From the NCBI GenBank assembly GCA_964019055.1, contig OZ025212.1, positions 12,305,391-12,369,390 on the forward strand: a stretch of DNA of 64,000 bases, written 5' to 3'. A program made the position numbers and the translations under genes. Shown piece after piece: positions 35,001 to 45,700 of the stretch. The DNA is from Anthopleura xanthogrammica (lineage: Eukaryota > Cnidaria > Anthozoa > Actiniaria > Actiniidae). The notes below the pieces were generated by a model. It had not been told where the DNA came from and ran no database searches. It saw only the letters and a program-made list of their open reading frames with translations. Within the stretch, counting starts at the first letter, position 1. Every line of letters starts with the position of its first letter.

Positions 35001-38000
35001 TGGTGAAATTTCAAAATCGCTTAATAGTGCTAAAACAAGGCTGTGATCGCTGAAATCTTTTATGATAGAACAAAAACATGTTACTATTAGATTTTCATTC
35101 ATTTCATCCTATTTTGGGTAAGAGTATTGAGAATAATGAGCAAAGAAGTAGGCGTTACAGACTCAACGGCCTCTATGTCACGCAAGAAAATACCTGCAAA
35201 AAGCACAATATTTGGACTTAGCTCATTGCTTAGAAACGCAATGTGCCGCAAATTTTTTTGCATAGATCTGCAGAATAGCTTCTTATCTCAAGGTAGGATA
35301 GTATTTTGTACCTTGGTGAGGTGCCACAATTGAGAAATTTGCAATCTTCTAAGTCCACTAATCTTAGTTTTTCAAGTCACGCGTTCAGTAGTCTCGATCA
35401 GTTAGGATTTTCCCTCCCTTAATTTGCACATTCCAAAAAAATATTGCTGTTTCTAGTCAGAAGTTGCACTAAACTTCACTTTAAACTAAAATATAAGCTT
35501 TCATTTCCAGAAAAAAACCGAGAAAACGGACTTTGAATGTAGGCCTTGGCGACTTTGAAAATCGGCGTCTTTTGACTGATTTGGGGTCGATAGACAAAAA
35601 TTCGCATAGCGGCTCGAAAATAGAATATAAAACGATTCTAAGTACACAGTTGTAGTGAGGAAAGATAGTACTTTCGATGGTAAAAATATAAGACAAATCT
35701 ATTTTTTGAACCCAGAGCCAGTGGTCCACTGTTAGAGAGACTCCCTCTTAAGACAGGGGTGGGTGTTTTAAGACAAAATTGAAATTCCTTTGTTTGAGCA
35801 ACAGATGGTTTGAAGGATAAAGTTATGAATTTGACGGCAAACGTACACCGTAGAAGAGAAAGAGTCCAAAAGAGGTTCTTGCCCCATGAAATTTATGTAC
35901 TCTACGAAAAATTAAGAATATGATGACTATTGTATTTATTTTATTTTGGTCTTTTGTTTAAACAGCTGGCGATTTTAGGAAGCCGTGTTTTGAATAAATT
36001 AAAGTCGATAAACCTTCGTTTTCGTTCTGGAAATTTCTGTTACACTGACAAATGTTTTATTACTTAAACAGTAAAGTGAACATTATCGTTTCACACGGAA
36101 AAATCTTTTGTTCCAGAGGGTTTATTCAAGATAATAACTACTATAATAACTGTTTTATTGTTCATCGTATACTGTGTAAACATATTGTCAAAGTTGGCTG
36201 GATACAGCAAACATGAACGGCGTGAATGTTTTTGATTTGCATAGCTCATTCCAGTAAAAATCATCACGAACTACAGCTTTTTCCACTTGGGTATTGACTT
36301 TGCGATCGTTATAGCCACTTTTAAAAAATGTTTCATACAAGCATAGGAGGAATATGAGAGTCTGAGTTATATTCTTCGTCTACCTCTTCGGGTTTTTGAC
36401 TCATAACAAGACGGGTATATCACCAATCGAGCCCTGGTAGCTCAGCCAATCACAGGGCTCAATAGCTGGGCTATCTGGCTATCAATAGCTGGGCTATCTG
36501 GCTATCGATAGCTAGGATATATGGCTGTTAGTAGCGTGATAGACTTTCGCAAAGTCCGCCGCCCACTGAGTATCTATACTGTCGTTTGTGACGTTTGCTC
36601 AAACGCATTTGCTATAATGCCAAAAATACAAAACAAATGTTTTATCGTTGCAAAGACTGTGATTCAATGCATACACTTTCTTTAAAATCGAATACGTTAA
36701 AACCTCTTGTTATGAGTCAAAAACCCGAAGAGGTAGACGAAGAATATAACTCAGACTCTCATATTCCTCCTATGCTTGTATGAAACATTTTTTAAAAGTG
36801 GCTATAACGATCGCAAAGTCAATACCCAAGTGGAAAAAGCTGTAGTTCGTGATGATTTTTACTGGAATGAGCTATGCAAATCAAAAACATTCACGCCGTT
36901 CATGTTTGCTGTATCCAGCCAACTTTGACAATATGTTTACACAGTATACGATGAACAATAAAACAGTTCAGTATTATAGTAGTTATTATCTTGAATAAAC
37001 CCTCTGGAACAAAAGATTTTTCCGTGTGAAACGATAATGTTCACTTTACTGTTTAAGTAATAAAACATTTGTCAGTGTAACAGAAATTTCCAGAACGAAA
37101 ACGAAGGTTTATCGACTTTAATTTATTCAAAACACGGCTTCCTAAAATCGCCAGCTGTTTAAACAAAAGACCAAAATAAAATAAATACAATAGTCATCAT
37201 ATTCTTAATTTTTCGTAGAGTACATAAATTTCATGGGGCAAGAACCTCTTTTGGACTCTTTCTCTTCTACGGTGTACGTTTGCCGTCAAATTCATAACTT
37301 TATCCTTCAAACCATCTGTTGCTCAAACAAAGGAATTTCAATTTTGTCTTAAAACACCCACCCCTGTCTTAATACCCCCTGATTCCGCTCGGAATTTTTG
37401 GTCAGGCGGTCGGTCCATCTTTTCGTCATAGCTGAACCTGAACCACCCCTCCCCTCCCCTGAAAATTAGACCGGTCCCAAAAGAACAATAGATCCATTGT
37501 TGGTGAACTCTCATTTTCCTACTACTGGTATGCCACGAGAAACCATTGCATAACCATTTTATCCAAACATTCTATTAGGTATTTAAGGCCACATTAGTAA
37601 TTGGTCAAAACTTTATATGGATCTAAGATCATCAGTTAGTAGAGTGGTTTTCATTAACCCGTGAAACAAAGTGTAATAGGTAAAGAGTAATAAAGTGTAT
37701 TAAAGTGTAATAGTGCTATTGAACAAATAATTATAAAACACAAAGTTACAAATTCAAACTCATTATTAAAGTACATATGCATTTCAACTGGGTACAAATA
37801 GAATTGAAAGCATGTAGAATTATATAAATGTTATCAACTATCGCTCAGAAACTACATTTCATAGAATCTTTCGGTCATTAATTATTATCATCTTATTTTT
37901 CACAGGTATTCAGTTTATTCAGTTTGTTTTGAGTTTTCCGGTGAAAATTACGAATTATGAATTTTTGTATTGATGAAATAAAAACAATGCATTGTTACGT

Positions 38001-39871
38001 TAATAAAAAGACATTTAAATGCAAACATTTCAGTGAATTAGTTGTACTTCTGGTATGGACTTTTCACAAAACATAAAGTGTAATAAAGCGTATTACGCTA
38101 AAGTGTGTTTCACGGGTTAATGAAAACCACTCTATAAAGAAAAACTGACTTATCCAAGCTTTTAGAAAACAATACCAATTGTTGCAAACTGTGCAGCTCG
38201 TGAGTCGATAGTTATTTATTCTTAATTAATTAATCTTTTATTATTTTTAATTATATATTTTTATTAGAAATTCTTAATCTAGCTTAATTTTATAATTAGA
38301 TATATAAATATATCGTATAGATATAGATTTTAAATAAATAAATAAATCACTTTTTTATAGTAGGATTCAAATTCGGTAGATGAATACTGGTTTCCAATTT
38401 GGCTCACTGTCACTCACACACACTACCTCTACATTATATATTCTATGTAAACAACTAAACTCACATGTTGATTTTTACAGAGGGAGGAAACCCGGAGTAC
38501 CCCGGAGGAAACCCTCGTGGCAACCTTGAAGGGAGAGAACAACATATCAAACAAACTCAGCTCACATATGATCCGACCCGAGCCGGGGCTCGAACTCGGA
38601 CCACAGCGGTGAGAGGCGAGCGGTAAATCACTACGCCACCCATGCTACCTCAAAAAAAATATTTTATTTTTGCTAATTTATTTCCCTATTTTTTCTCGTT
38701 TGTGTGTTTCCCTAATTAGTTGTATAAACTAAAAATATTGACATCTAAACAAACTTATCGTCATTCACTTCGGAAGCTAGTTTTTAGTGCCGCACATCGG
38801 TTACGAAAGTCCCCTGGTACCTTAAACTTCATCCTCGATTGAACTGGCAGCCAATGTAGTTCTCGTAGTGCTGGAGTGATGTTCGCATTTCCCGATGATA
38901 CAACTGAGTATCATCATATCTGCGTAGCAGTGTACATTAGGAAAGAGGCTTTCGGTGAAGCATAAATCAACATATAACACCTACATTTAACCTAGCTTTG
39001 AAAGCCAAAATTTGCTAACAATCCCTATAATGGAATAAAACTTTTCCTTCGCCATGATACTTGCCAAAATCTAACCTGAGAAGAGCTATACGAATGAAAA
39101 TTTTGCGAAAACATAGGTAAGTAAGAAATGATTAAGCCAGACAGCGTTTTCCCCCTGCCAGTTCTGTGTATTTATTTCAGCACTTATTCTAGACCGAATC
39201 ATGCGTCACGCGTAACCCCTGTGCCACCCGAAACAAACTTTACTGATTCCTAGAGGTTGGCGCGTCAATACCTGGAATTAAGCTTCATATGGCTTATTCC
39301 CTCCGTTCTCGGTATTTATCTTTTACATACAAACGTAAAATACAATTTATCCAAAGTCATATAAGACCTAATTCATAAACGTTCCCAGGTTTTGAGCATA
39401 ATTCATGCGTTTCTCTGTGTAAACAAACAAATTCCTAGAAGTGGGCGCGTCAGTATTTGTAAGTCAGTGTTTTCGTCGTAACGGATTCAGAGACGGTTAA
39501 AACTTATATGCTATCAAAGTGAAACATGCCCTTTTTTAACGGCATTTTATATTCGTTTGGTTGACACTGTTTGATCTGCGGGGATGGAAAAATATTATGA
39601 TTTTGCACTGTTTTACTTCCATGTCCTCAGAGAGTCTTTTGTGTATTGATCAACCCGAGCATTTGTTCGTGACACGTATATACGTATACTGTATACTGTA
39701 GTTCACTAATGAAAAGCCATCATTGAGCTTTATTCATCTTACTCAGGTGGTTCTAAACTGAATATTCAACTTCATAATCCCTATTAATTGATGATATCTG
39801 CCATGCATTTTATACTTACCGTACGGCAGCAAACACGCAAATACGGCAAAAACCAATACAGGATAAAACAT
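26091..39871 (-). CDS. Two-domain Ly6/uPAR protein with GPI-type C-terminus
   Basis: Exons in transcript order: 39871-39820 signal peptide (MFYPVLVFAVFACLLPYG); 27931-27799 and 27594-27392 first Ly6 domain (starts LQCYTCKD, ends CCKDNLCN); 26587-26091 second Ly6 domain (LSCYTCSD, ends CCHGNLCN), a Ser/Thr/Asn-rich spacer, and a hydrophobic C-terminus (LAGFLSFVVMAMI) typical of GPI-anchor signals. Joins within 27931-26091 agree in phase (2, then 1) and are firm. The signal exon is assigned because its phase-1 donor fits and no other candidate lies upstream before the next gene, but the intron would be 11.9 kb and hold the transposon at 28444-37553. The role is probably a membrane-anchored binding or modulator protein, as for uPAR/CD59 relatives. 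It does not look like a venom protein: it has two domains and an anchor. Confidence 0.7.
27018..27195. repeat. Inverted repeat in Ly6 intron
   Basis: The left part contains CGTTTTATGAT and GGAGTTTTGGGTATT; the right part contains AATACCCAAAACTCC and AATCATAAAAC. It is a noncoding MITE-like hairpin in the intron between the two Ly6 domains. Confidence 0.6.
27975..28195. repeat. Nested inverted repeat in signal-exon intron
   Basis: The outer arms include GATTTGATAT and GGAAAAGC with GATTAAT, mirrored at 28140-28195 (ATTAATCCG, GCTTTTTCC, ATATCAAATC). The inner arms TATAAATGCAAGGGATGTA and TACATCCCTTGCATTTATA lie near 28037 and 28110. Noncoding. Confidence 0.65.
28444..29607. repeat. Left terminal inverted repeat of large transposon
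   Basis: It pairs with the right arm through GTAGTAGGAAAATGAGAG, the CCGACCGCCTGACC stretch, GAGTCTCTCTAACAG, and on to the GCAAGAAAAG-type inner end. It carries an extra roughly 106-bp hairpin (28469-28575) that the right arm lacks. Confidence 0.8.
28469..28575. mobile_element. Small hairpin insertion in left transposon arm
   Basis: The arms CCGTGGAATATCCCACGAGTCACTTGTA and their near complement flank about 45 bp. The segment is absent from the right arm, whose GGCATACCAGTAGTAGG is continuous. TA at both junctions suggests a TA-target (Tc1/mariner-like) MITE. Confidence 0.6.
30406..34564 (-). CDS. Transposase-like protein of the large element (unassigned superfamily)
   Basis: Three exons join in phase: 34564-34084, 33666-33549, 33407-30406 (TAG/TAA-free to the stop at 30406), giving about 1,200 residues with no lesion. 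An upstream exon is possible, since an acceptor-like TTTCAG precedes 34564. Exon 1 has a Cys/His pattern (CPSHRHGFGRFW, CRYPGHSG). Exon 2 has CGKCRTKH. Exon 3 has a Cys/His cluster near 32220-32340, a central region with RSDEAGCYHTTNL (about 31768-31730) preceded by VVTYDEQ, which could be acidic catalytic residues of an RNase-H-like fold, a C2H2-type finger (CPEVGCSYNF...H...H near 31150), and a SAP-like helix pair at the C-terminus. A role in transposition is inferred from position between long inverted repeats. I recognise similar uncharacterised proteins as common in cnidarian genomes, but cannot name the superfamily. Confidence 0.72.
34857..37553. repeat. Right terminal inverted repeat of large transposon, with nested insert
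   Basis: Segments 34857-35751 and 37369-37553 together match the left arm; the gap between them is the TTAA-flanked element. Compared with the left arm there is also a roughly 30-bp indel near 34925. Confidence 0.8.
35752..37368. mobile_element. TTAA-flanked foldback element nested in transposon arm
   Basis: The 1,617-bp element begins GACAGGGGTGGGTGTTTTAA and ends in its complement. It is flanked by TTAA at 35748-35751 and 37369-37372. The other transposon arm shows the unfilled site with a single TTAA (CTCTTAATACC on that strand), proving insertion and target duplication. The arms are about 655 bp each (for example 36355-36408 mirrors 36707-36785) around a spacer of about 300 bp, which itself holds a CACCAATCGAGCCCTG hairpin module. 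No transposase is present. The TTAA target is typical of piggyBac-type elements. Confidence 0.9.
37642..38132. mobile_element. MITE with TA target and 26-bp inverted repeats
   Basis: The ends start GAGTGGTTTTCATTAACCC and are perfectly mirrored for 26 bp at 38107-38132, flanked by TA on both sides. The 491-bp interior contains repeats of AAAGTGTAATA/AAAGTGTATTA. It has no open frame. The TA target suggests a Tc1/mariner-type source. Confidence 0.78.
38475..38646 (-). mobile_element. tRNA-derived SINE
   Basis: The minus strand begins with a tRNA-like head: GGTGGCGTAGTGATTTACC (A box) and, about 40 bp on, GAGTTCGAGCCCC (B box, close to GGTTCGANTCC). Further along is a body containing GGGTTTCCTCCGGGGTACTC. 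This is the layout of a tRNA-derived SINE rather than a tRNA gene: the acceptor stem does not close and the sequence continues past it. Confidence 0.72.
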
Positions 39872-41417
39872 GGTCAGTCTTGTGAGGCACTGAAGCAATG
39901 ATTGAAAATGACTACCCAAAGTTTGTAGTGTTTGAACCAAAAGTAGTAGTGTAAATAGGCTGATCCTAGCGCATATAACCCAAAATGGACTGCAAGCGTA
40001 GAGAAGCTGCGGTCATTGATGAAATAGGAGTCAGAAAGTTAATTACTATGCGTGTCTACTTCACTAAGACGTCACAGCTTGTTTACATGGATAAAAATTA
40101 TAAAACACTTAGGCTAAATCTTCCTTTTTTCCAGATATTTAGTGTAATTTTTTGCTGTTCTCACTTTCCATTATATCATAAACCAAATTTTATTGTGATC
40201 TAATTTGTTCTGCTATTTATATAATTTGTTTTTCCCCCTCTGGCGACCAATTCCATAGCCATAAAACAATGGATTTTTTATGTGACGTGAGATTGAAATA
40301 GAGCAAATAAACGCCAATCTCAAGGGAATTTACTCACAGGGTGCCCAAGCTAGATTTTAGCTAGTAGGTGATATTTGCATATTCATAGTAAATGTATGTA
40401 GTAAATGTATGTAAATGTACTCCGACGAAGGACTAGCGTCCGAAACGTCAGTAAGTGATCTCTCTTATTTTTTACGGTGTAAAATTTAACTTTTTATCCA
40501 TACTGTATGTAGCGATGAATTGTCCTTACTCGTTTCAAGAATCTACCATAATGTTTTTTTGTTTTTTTTTGGCATTGATATCGTATTCTTGCTGCTTTTG
40601 CCGGATCTAGATCTGTGGCCGAGTTTGAAAAAACTGAAAAACAAAGAAAAACACAAGGGAGGAAACTTATAACGAGGCAATGCACATCAGATGTGAAAAC
40701 CCCTCCTCTTTAAACAAACAAGTAATGCAGGCCAAATATATTAACTCTAATTGTTTACAGCGCTTCCCAATCACACGCAAAATCGTAAAATTTGCTTTCG
40801 CGACGATGTTGGTTTGGTTGACATCAATCAAGAAAACACGAACTAAAGAACAACACACATTTACAAAACGTAATAAAAATTGGAGAATTATCATTGATTA
40901 TAACCCAACGATGAATTTTCGCGCGCTGTCATTGGTTCAAATGGGTCACGTGCAGGACGGGTATCAGGCGATATCCCCCGTCCGAAGCGATATTCGTCCA
41001 GTAGAAGGGAAAAACGTTAAAAAAGAAAAGAAATAAGGACGGAAAATAACCAAACTCGGTTTTTACAAACAAGTGAGAGTAAAATACAAAGACTGGTTAA
41101 GAAAACTACGCCAGGAAACACGAAAAAATCAACAAAATATGCTGTAAATGTCTTCAATGGTAAGCATCTATGTTGTTTCGCGAATGAAGTTTTGGTTTGT
41201 TTTCGAAATTGTTTTTATAAGCTACTAAAAACCAACAAACAATTCGACAACTATTGTCAAACAATAGAATATTCAATGTCAAACAGCTTTCATTTACCAA
41301 AATAAGTGCTTTTATATCCAGCTTAGAGACGAGAGAGAATAATTTTTCTAGTTGAAAACTCTAGAGATGATGAGTCAATGTAGTTCGCTGAATCCATTCT
41401 AGTGAAGTCATTTCTTG
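39872..41417. other. Intergenic region
   Basis: No gene is recognised. The region upstream of the signal exon at 39871 would hold that gene's promoter. It includes a hammerhead-like motif near 40421 and open frames without recognised domains. Confidence 0.45.
40421..40451 (+). ncRNA. Hammerhead-ribozyme-like core motif, degenerate
   Basis: The order is CCGACGA, then a short stem GGAC-TAGC-GTCC, then GAAAC and GTC. It resembles the hammerhead order CUGANGA, stem II, GAAA, GUC, with one core change (U to C) and an extra A before the stem. Such motifs occur in Penelope-like and other retroelement repeats. Stems I and III were not established, so activity is doubtful. Confidence 0.3.
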
Positions 41418-41502
41418 GATGAGAAATGGTCCGAAAAAAGAACATTTGCCATCGAAGCTTCGCTTCTCGGCCAAATGTTCTTTTTTCGGACCATTTCTCA
41501 TC
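41418..41502. repeat. Perfect 31-bp-arm hairpin
   Basis: The arms at 41418-41448 (GATGAGAAATGGTCCG...) and 41472-41502 are exact complements around a 23-nt loop that contains GAAGCTTCGCTTC. It could be a small foldback element or a structured transcript. Confidence 0.85.
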
Positions 41503-41669
41503 CTCGGACATTATCAGCTGATATCCCAGCCACCAGGAGGGGTTTATTTACTAAATATTTCCCATATTGATTTATTCAAAGACCGAGATATTTATAATTT
41601 TCAGCAATCAGTGTCTGTTCCATGCTGTATATCAAAAACACATTTTAGCTTGTCCAACATAGCAAAAGT

Positions 41670-42032
41670 ATGTATGTATGTATGTATGTATGTATGTATG
41701 TATGTATGTATGTATGTATGTATGTATGTATGTATGTATGTATGTATGTATGTATGTATGTATGTATGTATGTATGTATGTATGTATGTATGTATGTATG
41801 TATGTATGTATGTATGTATGTATGTATGTATGTATGTATGTATGTATGTATGTATGTATGTATGTATGTATGTATGTATGTATGTATGTATGTATGTATG
41901 TATGTATGTATGTATGTATGTATGTATGTATGTATGTATGTATGTATGTATGTATGTATGTATGTATGTATGTATGTATGTATGTATGTATGTATGTATG
42001 TATGTATGTATGTATGTATGTATGTATGTATG

Positions 42033-42063
<31 letters not shown>
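41670..42063 (+). repeat. (TATG)n microsatellite, about 395 bp
   Basis: About 98 essentially perfect TATG units. It produces long open frames in several phases (MYVC repeats and, in reverse, YIHT repeats) that are not genes. Confidence 0.98.
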
Positions 42064-42773
42064 CTATGGAGGTAGAACAATGAATTCAATGGGATCGGTG
42101 TATTTGATATCCTTCTAGCTAGCCTATTCTCAAAGCTCTCAGCCACATCCAAAGATCTCACGGGTTAGCAATCCACGAACGAAGTATATAAGACTTAAAT
42201 AGATTTTTTTGAGTGTTTCTCATCAAGGCATACAAATATTAATGCTTCATATGTGACGAAATTAGTTTTATTTTGCCAAAAAGCGATATCAAATACAAAA
42301 TTTTTGTTCCATAATAACAATGGTTAATAGCCTGTATAGACCCCTTGCAGCACGTAGGAATGCGGCCCATTTTGGAGGACAAAGCAATAGGTTCCAATTC
42401 TCAGGAGATTAAAATTCTTTTGTTTTGCCCACCAAATTGAGCTGCTCTGACGTCACGTGAGGGATCTATATATGAAGAAGTTCTTCATTATTACAAGATT
42501 GACTGAAAAATATTTATTGATCATTTCTTATATTGTTTCAAACCCATCTAACTAACAGCGCTTTAAATTAACGAATTTAAATGCCTTGGTCTAATTGCTT
42601 CAAACCACAATACACACGCTATGTATTTTTATCAAAAATACATGCTAGAGCAGGTCGTGGTATTAACATTATCTTTGCAAAGTTTTATTGTAAAATATAA
42701 AAAGGGAGCTTCATATGGTGCATGTTACCGACTGAAGCTGCAATCGCAAGACAAACATTCCTTGCTTTAAGTG

Positions 42774-45700
42774 CTACATCATCATCTTGCTTGTGAAGAC
42801 GGCAGTGATTGTTGCTGCAAAAGCCAACATAGTAAATGGCAGGCTTGCAACCAGTCTTGAGCCCGTGTTGCAGTAGTCACTATTACAGCAGTAATATTCA
42901 TCACAAGACTTGCTGTACTTCTGGCATATAGCGAGATCATCTTTGACGCACGTCTGTGTACATGACTTGATGAATTTAGTTGTCTTTGCACCGGTGAATA
43001 TGTTGGTAGTTGTGACCTTTAACTTTCCACAATCGTCATAGCTATAATTAGGGCAATAAACTTTTCTCGCACTCCTTTGGCAGTCAGACCATGAATTATA
43101 GGATGTACATTCATAGCACTCGCGCCTGCCTACGGCTGAAAAATAATGAATGAAGAATAATGAATTGAAAATAATAAATGGATAATAATGAATAAAGAAT
43201 AATGAATAATCAATGGTAAACGTGACCAAATAACAACAACAACAAAAAACAAAAAAAAACGCAAAAAACGAAATAACGTTTTACAATTAAAGAATAACAA
43301 ATAAACTAAGATTATCAAAATAAGAATCATGATAGACATTTCATATGATAGTAGAAGCCCAACAACTTCTACTTCAAATACAGTCATTACATGGATTGTC
43401 TAAATGAATGTGTATAGTGTATGCATGTACGTATGTGTATATTCCTTCAAAAGCACCCAGCGAGGAATTATTGGTGCAGGACAAGAAGCTAAACTGCCCA
43501 TCGCCAGAAATTCCGAACGGGCATGCGCAGTTAAAGTCATGACACTTAGAAAATTCAGGGCTCAAATATGGTAGGAAAAGTATTGAGAAATTTCGATAAA
43601 ATAAAATATTTTAATTTTAACAGGATAAATAAGCCAGCCCTAACCTCAAAAACAATAAAGCGTACTCGAACTTTCATTTGATCTCAATTTAATTCCGTTG
43701 GTGATAGTTTTCAGCTCGGTAATTACATTTTAATGCCAAGAACTATAATAGTCAGCCATTAAAGTGGATTATTATAAGAATACCTGAACCTGGTCTCACA
43801 TTTTCGGCTCTCAGTTCAAAATAGTCAAACACTTTTTCCTTCCCGAACTTCCAATCGATTGAGGAAGTATGTCTTGAGCATTTCCGAAATTTAAAAAGGA
43901 ATATTTAAATTTTCGTCTCGGTTTTACGAGGTGAAGTTTAGCATTAACAGGGCTTCCATTTCTGCCTCCATCTTGAGATGTAACTTAACTTGTCTTTGGA
44001 GTACAAGATGAAGCGCATTTTTACACTGAACTCTTCTAAAAGTTGTTTATTCCGTTTATTCATTCTTGTTTAAAATCTTGGGTAAAATATCAACTGTGGA
44101 AGTGCTATTTAATTAATGCCGAATAAAACCCTTTTTCTCGTCGAGACGCCATTATTATCGCAACCGAAAAGGTAAACCTTCAATTGTCACATGATCTAAT
44201 AGCCCAATCACAATCGAATCTACACAATTGCTTGATTGACAGGGTAAAAATAATGAATAATAAGCTCCACCCAAAATGGTTCGGAATTACTGGCGATGTT
44301 CTCATATCTAAAACAGTTGCCAGTTACTGAATCAAAAATTCCCCAACCTGACGTCACATGTTCAGCAGTCAGCAGTTAGCAATGTCCATGTTTAAATCAT
44401 TACATGGTACCTTTCCCTTATATCTACAAGATATGTTTGTTTCCTGCCACCCAGTATACAACCTCAGAAACATGGAAAACAAGCTGTCTCTACCAAAACC
44501 GCGAACGGACTATTTGAAACGTAGTTTCAGTTACGGTGGAGCAGCTTTGTGGAACAGCCTTCCGTCTGATGTAAGAAGTGCTGATTCCCTTCCTTTGTTT
44601 AGACGTAAACTAAATAAACATTTTTAATTATACAGGCTCACACGGCAATTATGGAAAACAGTTTTTTACTCATTGTGATGTATATTTGTACTGATGATTT
44701 TACCGTGTTAAAATAAACTTTATCTATCTATCTATCTATTTACATTCATTTTAGGCAGAAAGTAATAGTTTTCCATTTAAGTCTCTAATACGTTTTCTAG
44801 GTGAATTGGCTTTATCTTCTAGAAGATCGCCACAAGAATGAATTTTCCGCGGAAAACAAACTTTGCACCAATTAGCGATCAGATGATCTAGCAGTTTGAC
44901 CCGTAATTTTGCAAGCGCGCAAAAGTCTTGAAATTTAAATTCCATTGTAAAAACTGAGCAAAATACGGTATGCCATAGCAATGATGATGGCAGCAGGCCT
45001 GCTGAAACACGTCTGTTAAACTTAAAACTGAAGCCGAAGGCACTCATTCAAGAAGTACACTTCTTTCATGCTTACGCCACTTCCTGCTTGCTTTATTACT
45101 GAACGGAGCACAAAAAAAGGTTTTATTTGTTAAGTATATAAATTAAGGTCTAGTTAAGCCGGGAAGGCAAATAATATACAGAGTATAAACCCCTTATTCA
45201 CCGGCTAAGAACTTAAAAAGAAAGAAAGAAAATCGACGTGGAGTTTTCAATTGATCCATTATAGCGATAAATCAGTGCCTGGACAATTCACTAAGTGCCG
45301 CTAATAACAATAATGAGAGCTTTGACCGAGCATTCCTTCGCGCAAAAAAAAGCTCTTATTAATAATTATAGCTTTTAAAAAACAGAATAAAAAATTTAAA
45401 TTTAAAACAAGTTTCAGAATCGAAGCTAATCAAAACTTAACTGAGGATATTTGAACTTGCAAATACAATTTTCAAAAATTTCCGGTTGAATATTTTAAGA
45501 ATTTTCCGCCTACCAATAAGTGAAAAACAGCACAAAATGACCATAAAAGGTACCATGCAATTAAAAAATATAGAAATATATCCAAAACTGACAAAATATT
45601 ATATGATAAAATACTAATTTTGCACAACCTAAAATTGTAAATAAGAAATAAGACTGTATCATACGACTGATGTTGTGGCCATTAACTGAATGAATAAAGT

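Larger units (their letters stand above)
28444..37553 (-). mobile_element. Large DNA transposon with about 1.1-kb inverted repeats and transposase-like gene
   Basis: The left arm (about 28444-29607) is repeated in inverted orientation at about 34857-37553. Once the nested insert at 35752-37368 and its duplicated TTAA are set aside, the right arm is about 1.08 kb. Both arms contain the same translated landmark (MSKEVGVTDSTASMSRKK at 29356 minus and 35127 plus). Between them is one open three-exon gene (30406-34564). Arm divergence is low, about one change per few dozen bases in the compared stretches, so the insertion is fairly young. Outer ends are estimated from where the arms stop matching. 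I could not identify a target-site duplication. The superfamily is not recognised. Confidence 0.82.

Noticed and set aside
38580..38646. Functional tRNA gene
   Set aside because: A and B boxes are present, but the cloverleaf does not close and the sequence continues as a SINE body.
40680..41036. 118-codon plus-strand frame
   Set aside because: It has no recognisable domain, signal, or splice partners; the composition looks like intergenic sequence.
41419..42161. Long MYVC and YIHT repeat frames on both strands
   Set aside because: These are pure translation of the (TATG)n microsatellite.
43374..43565. Possible extra cysteine-bearing exon in the Ly6 gene intron
   Set aside because: There are no matching splice sites in phase, and part of it is mirrored near 44278, suggesting a repeat.
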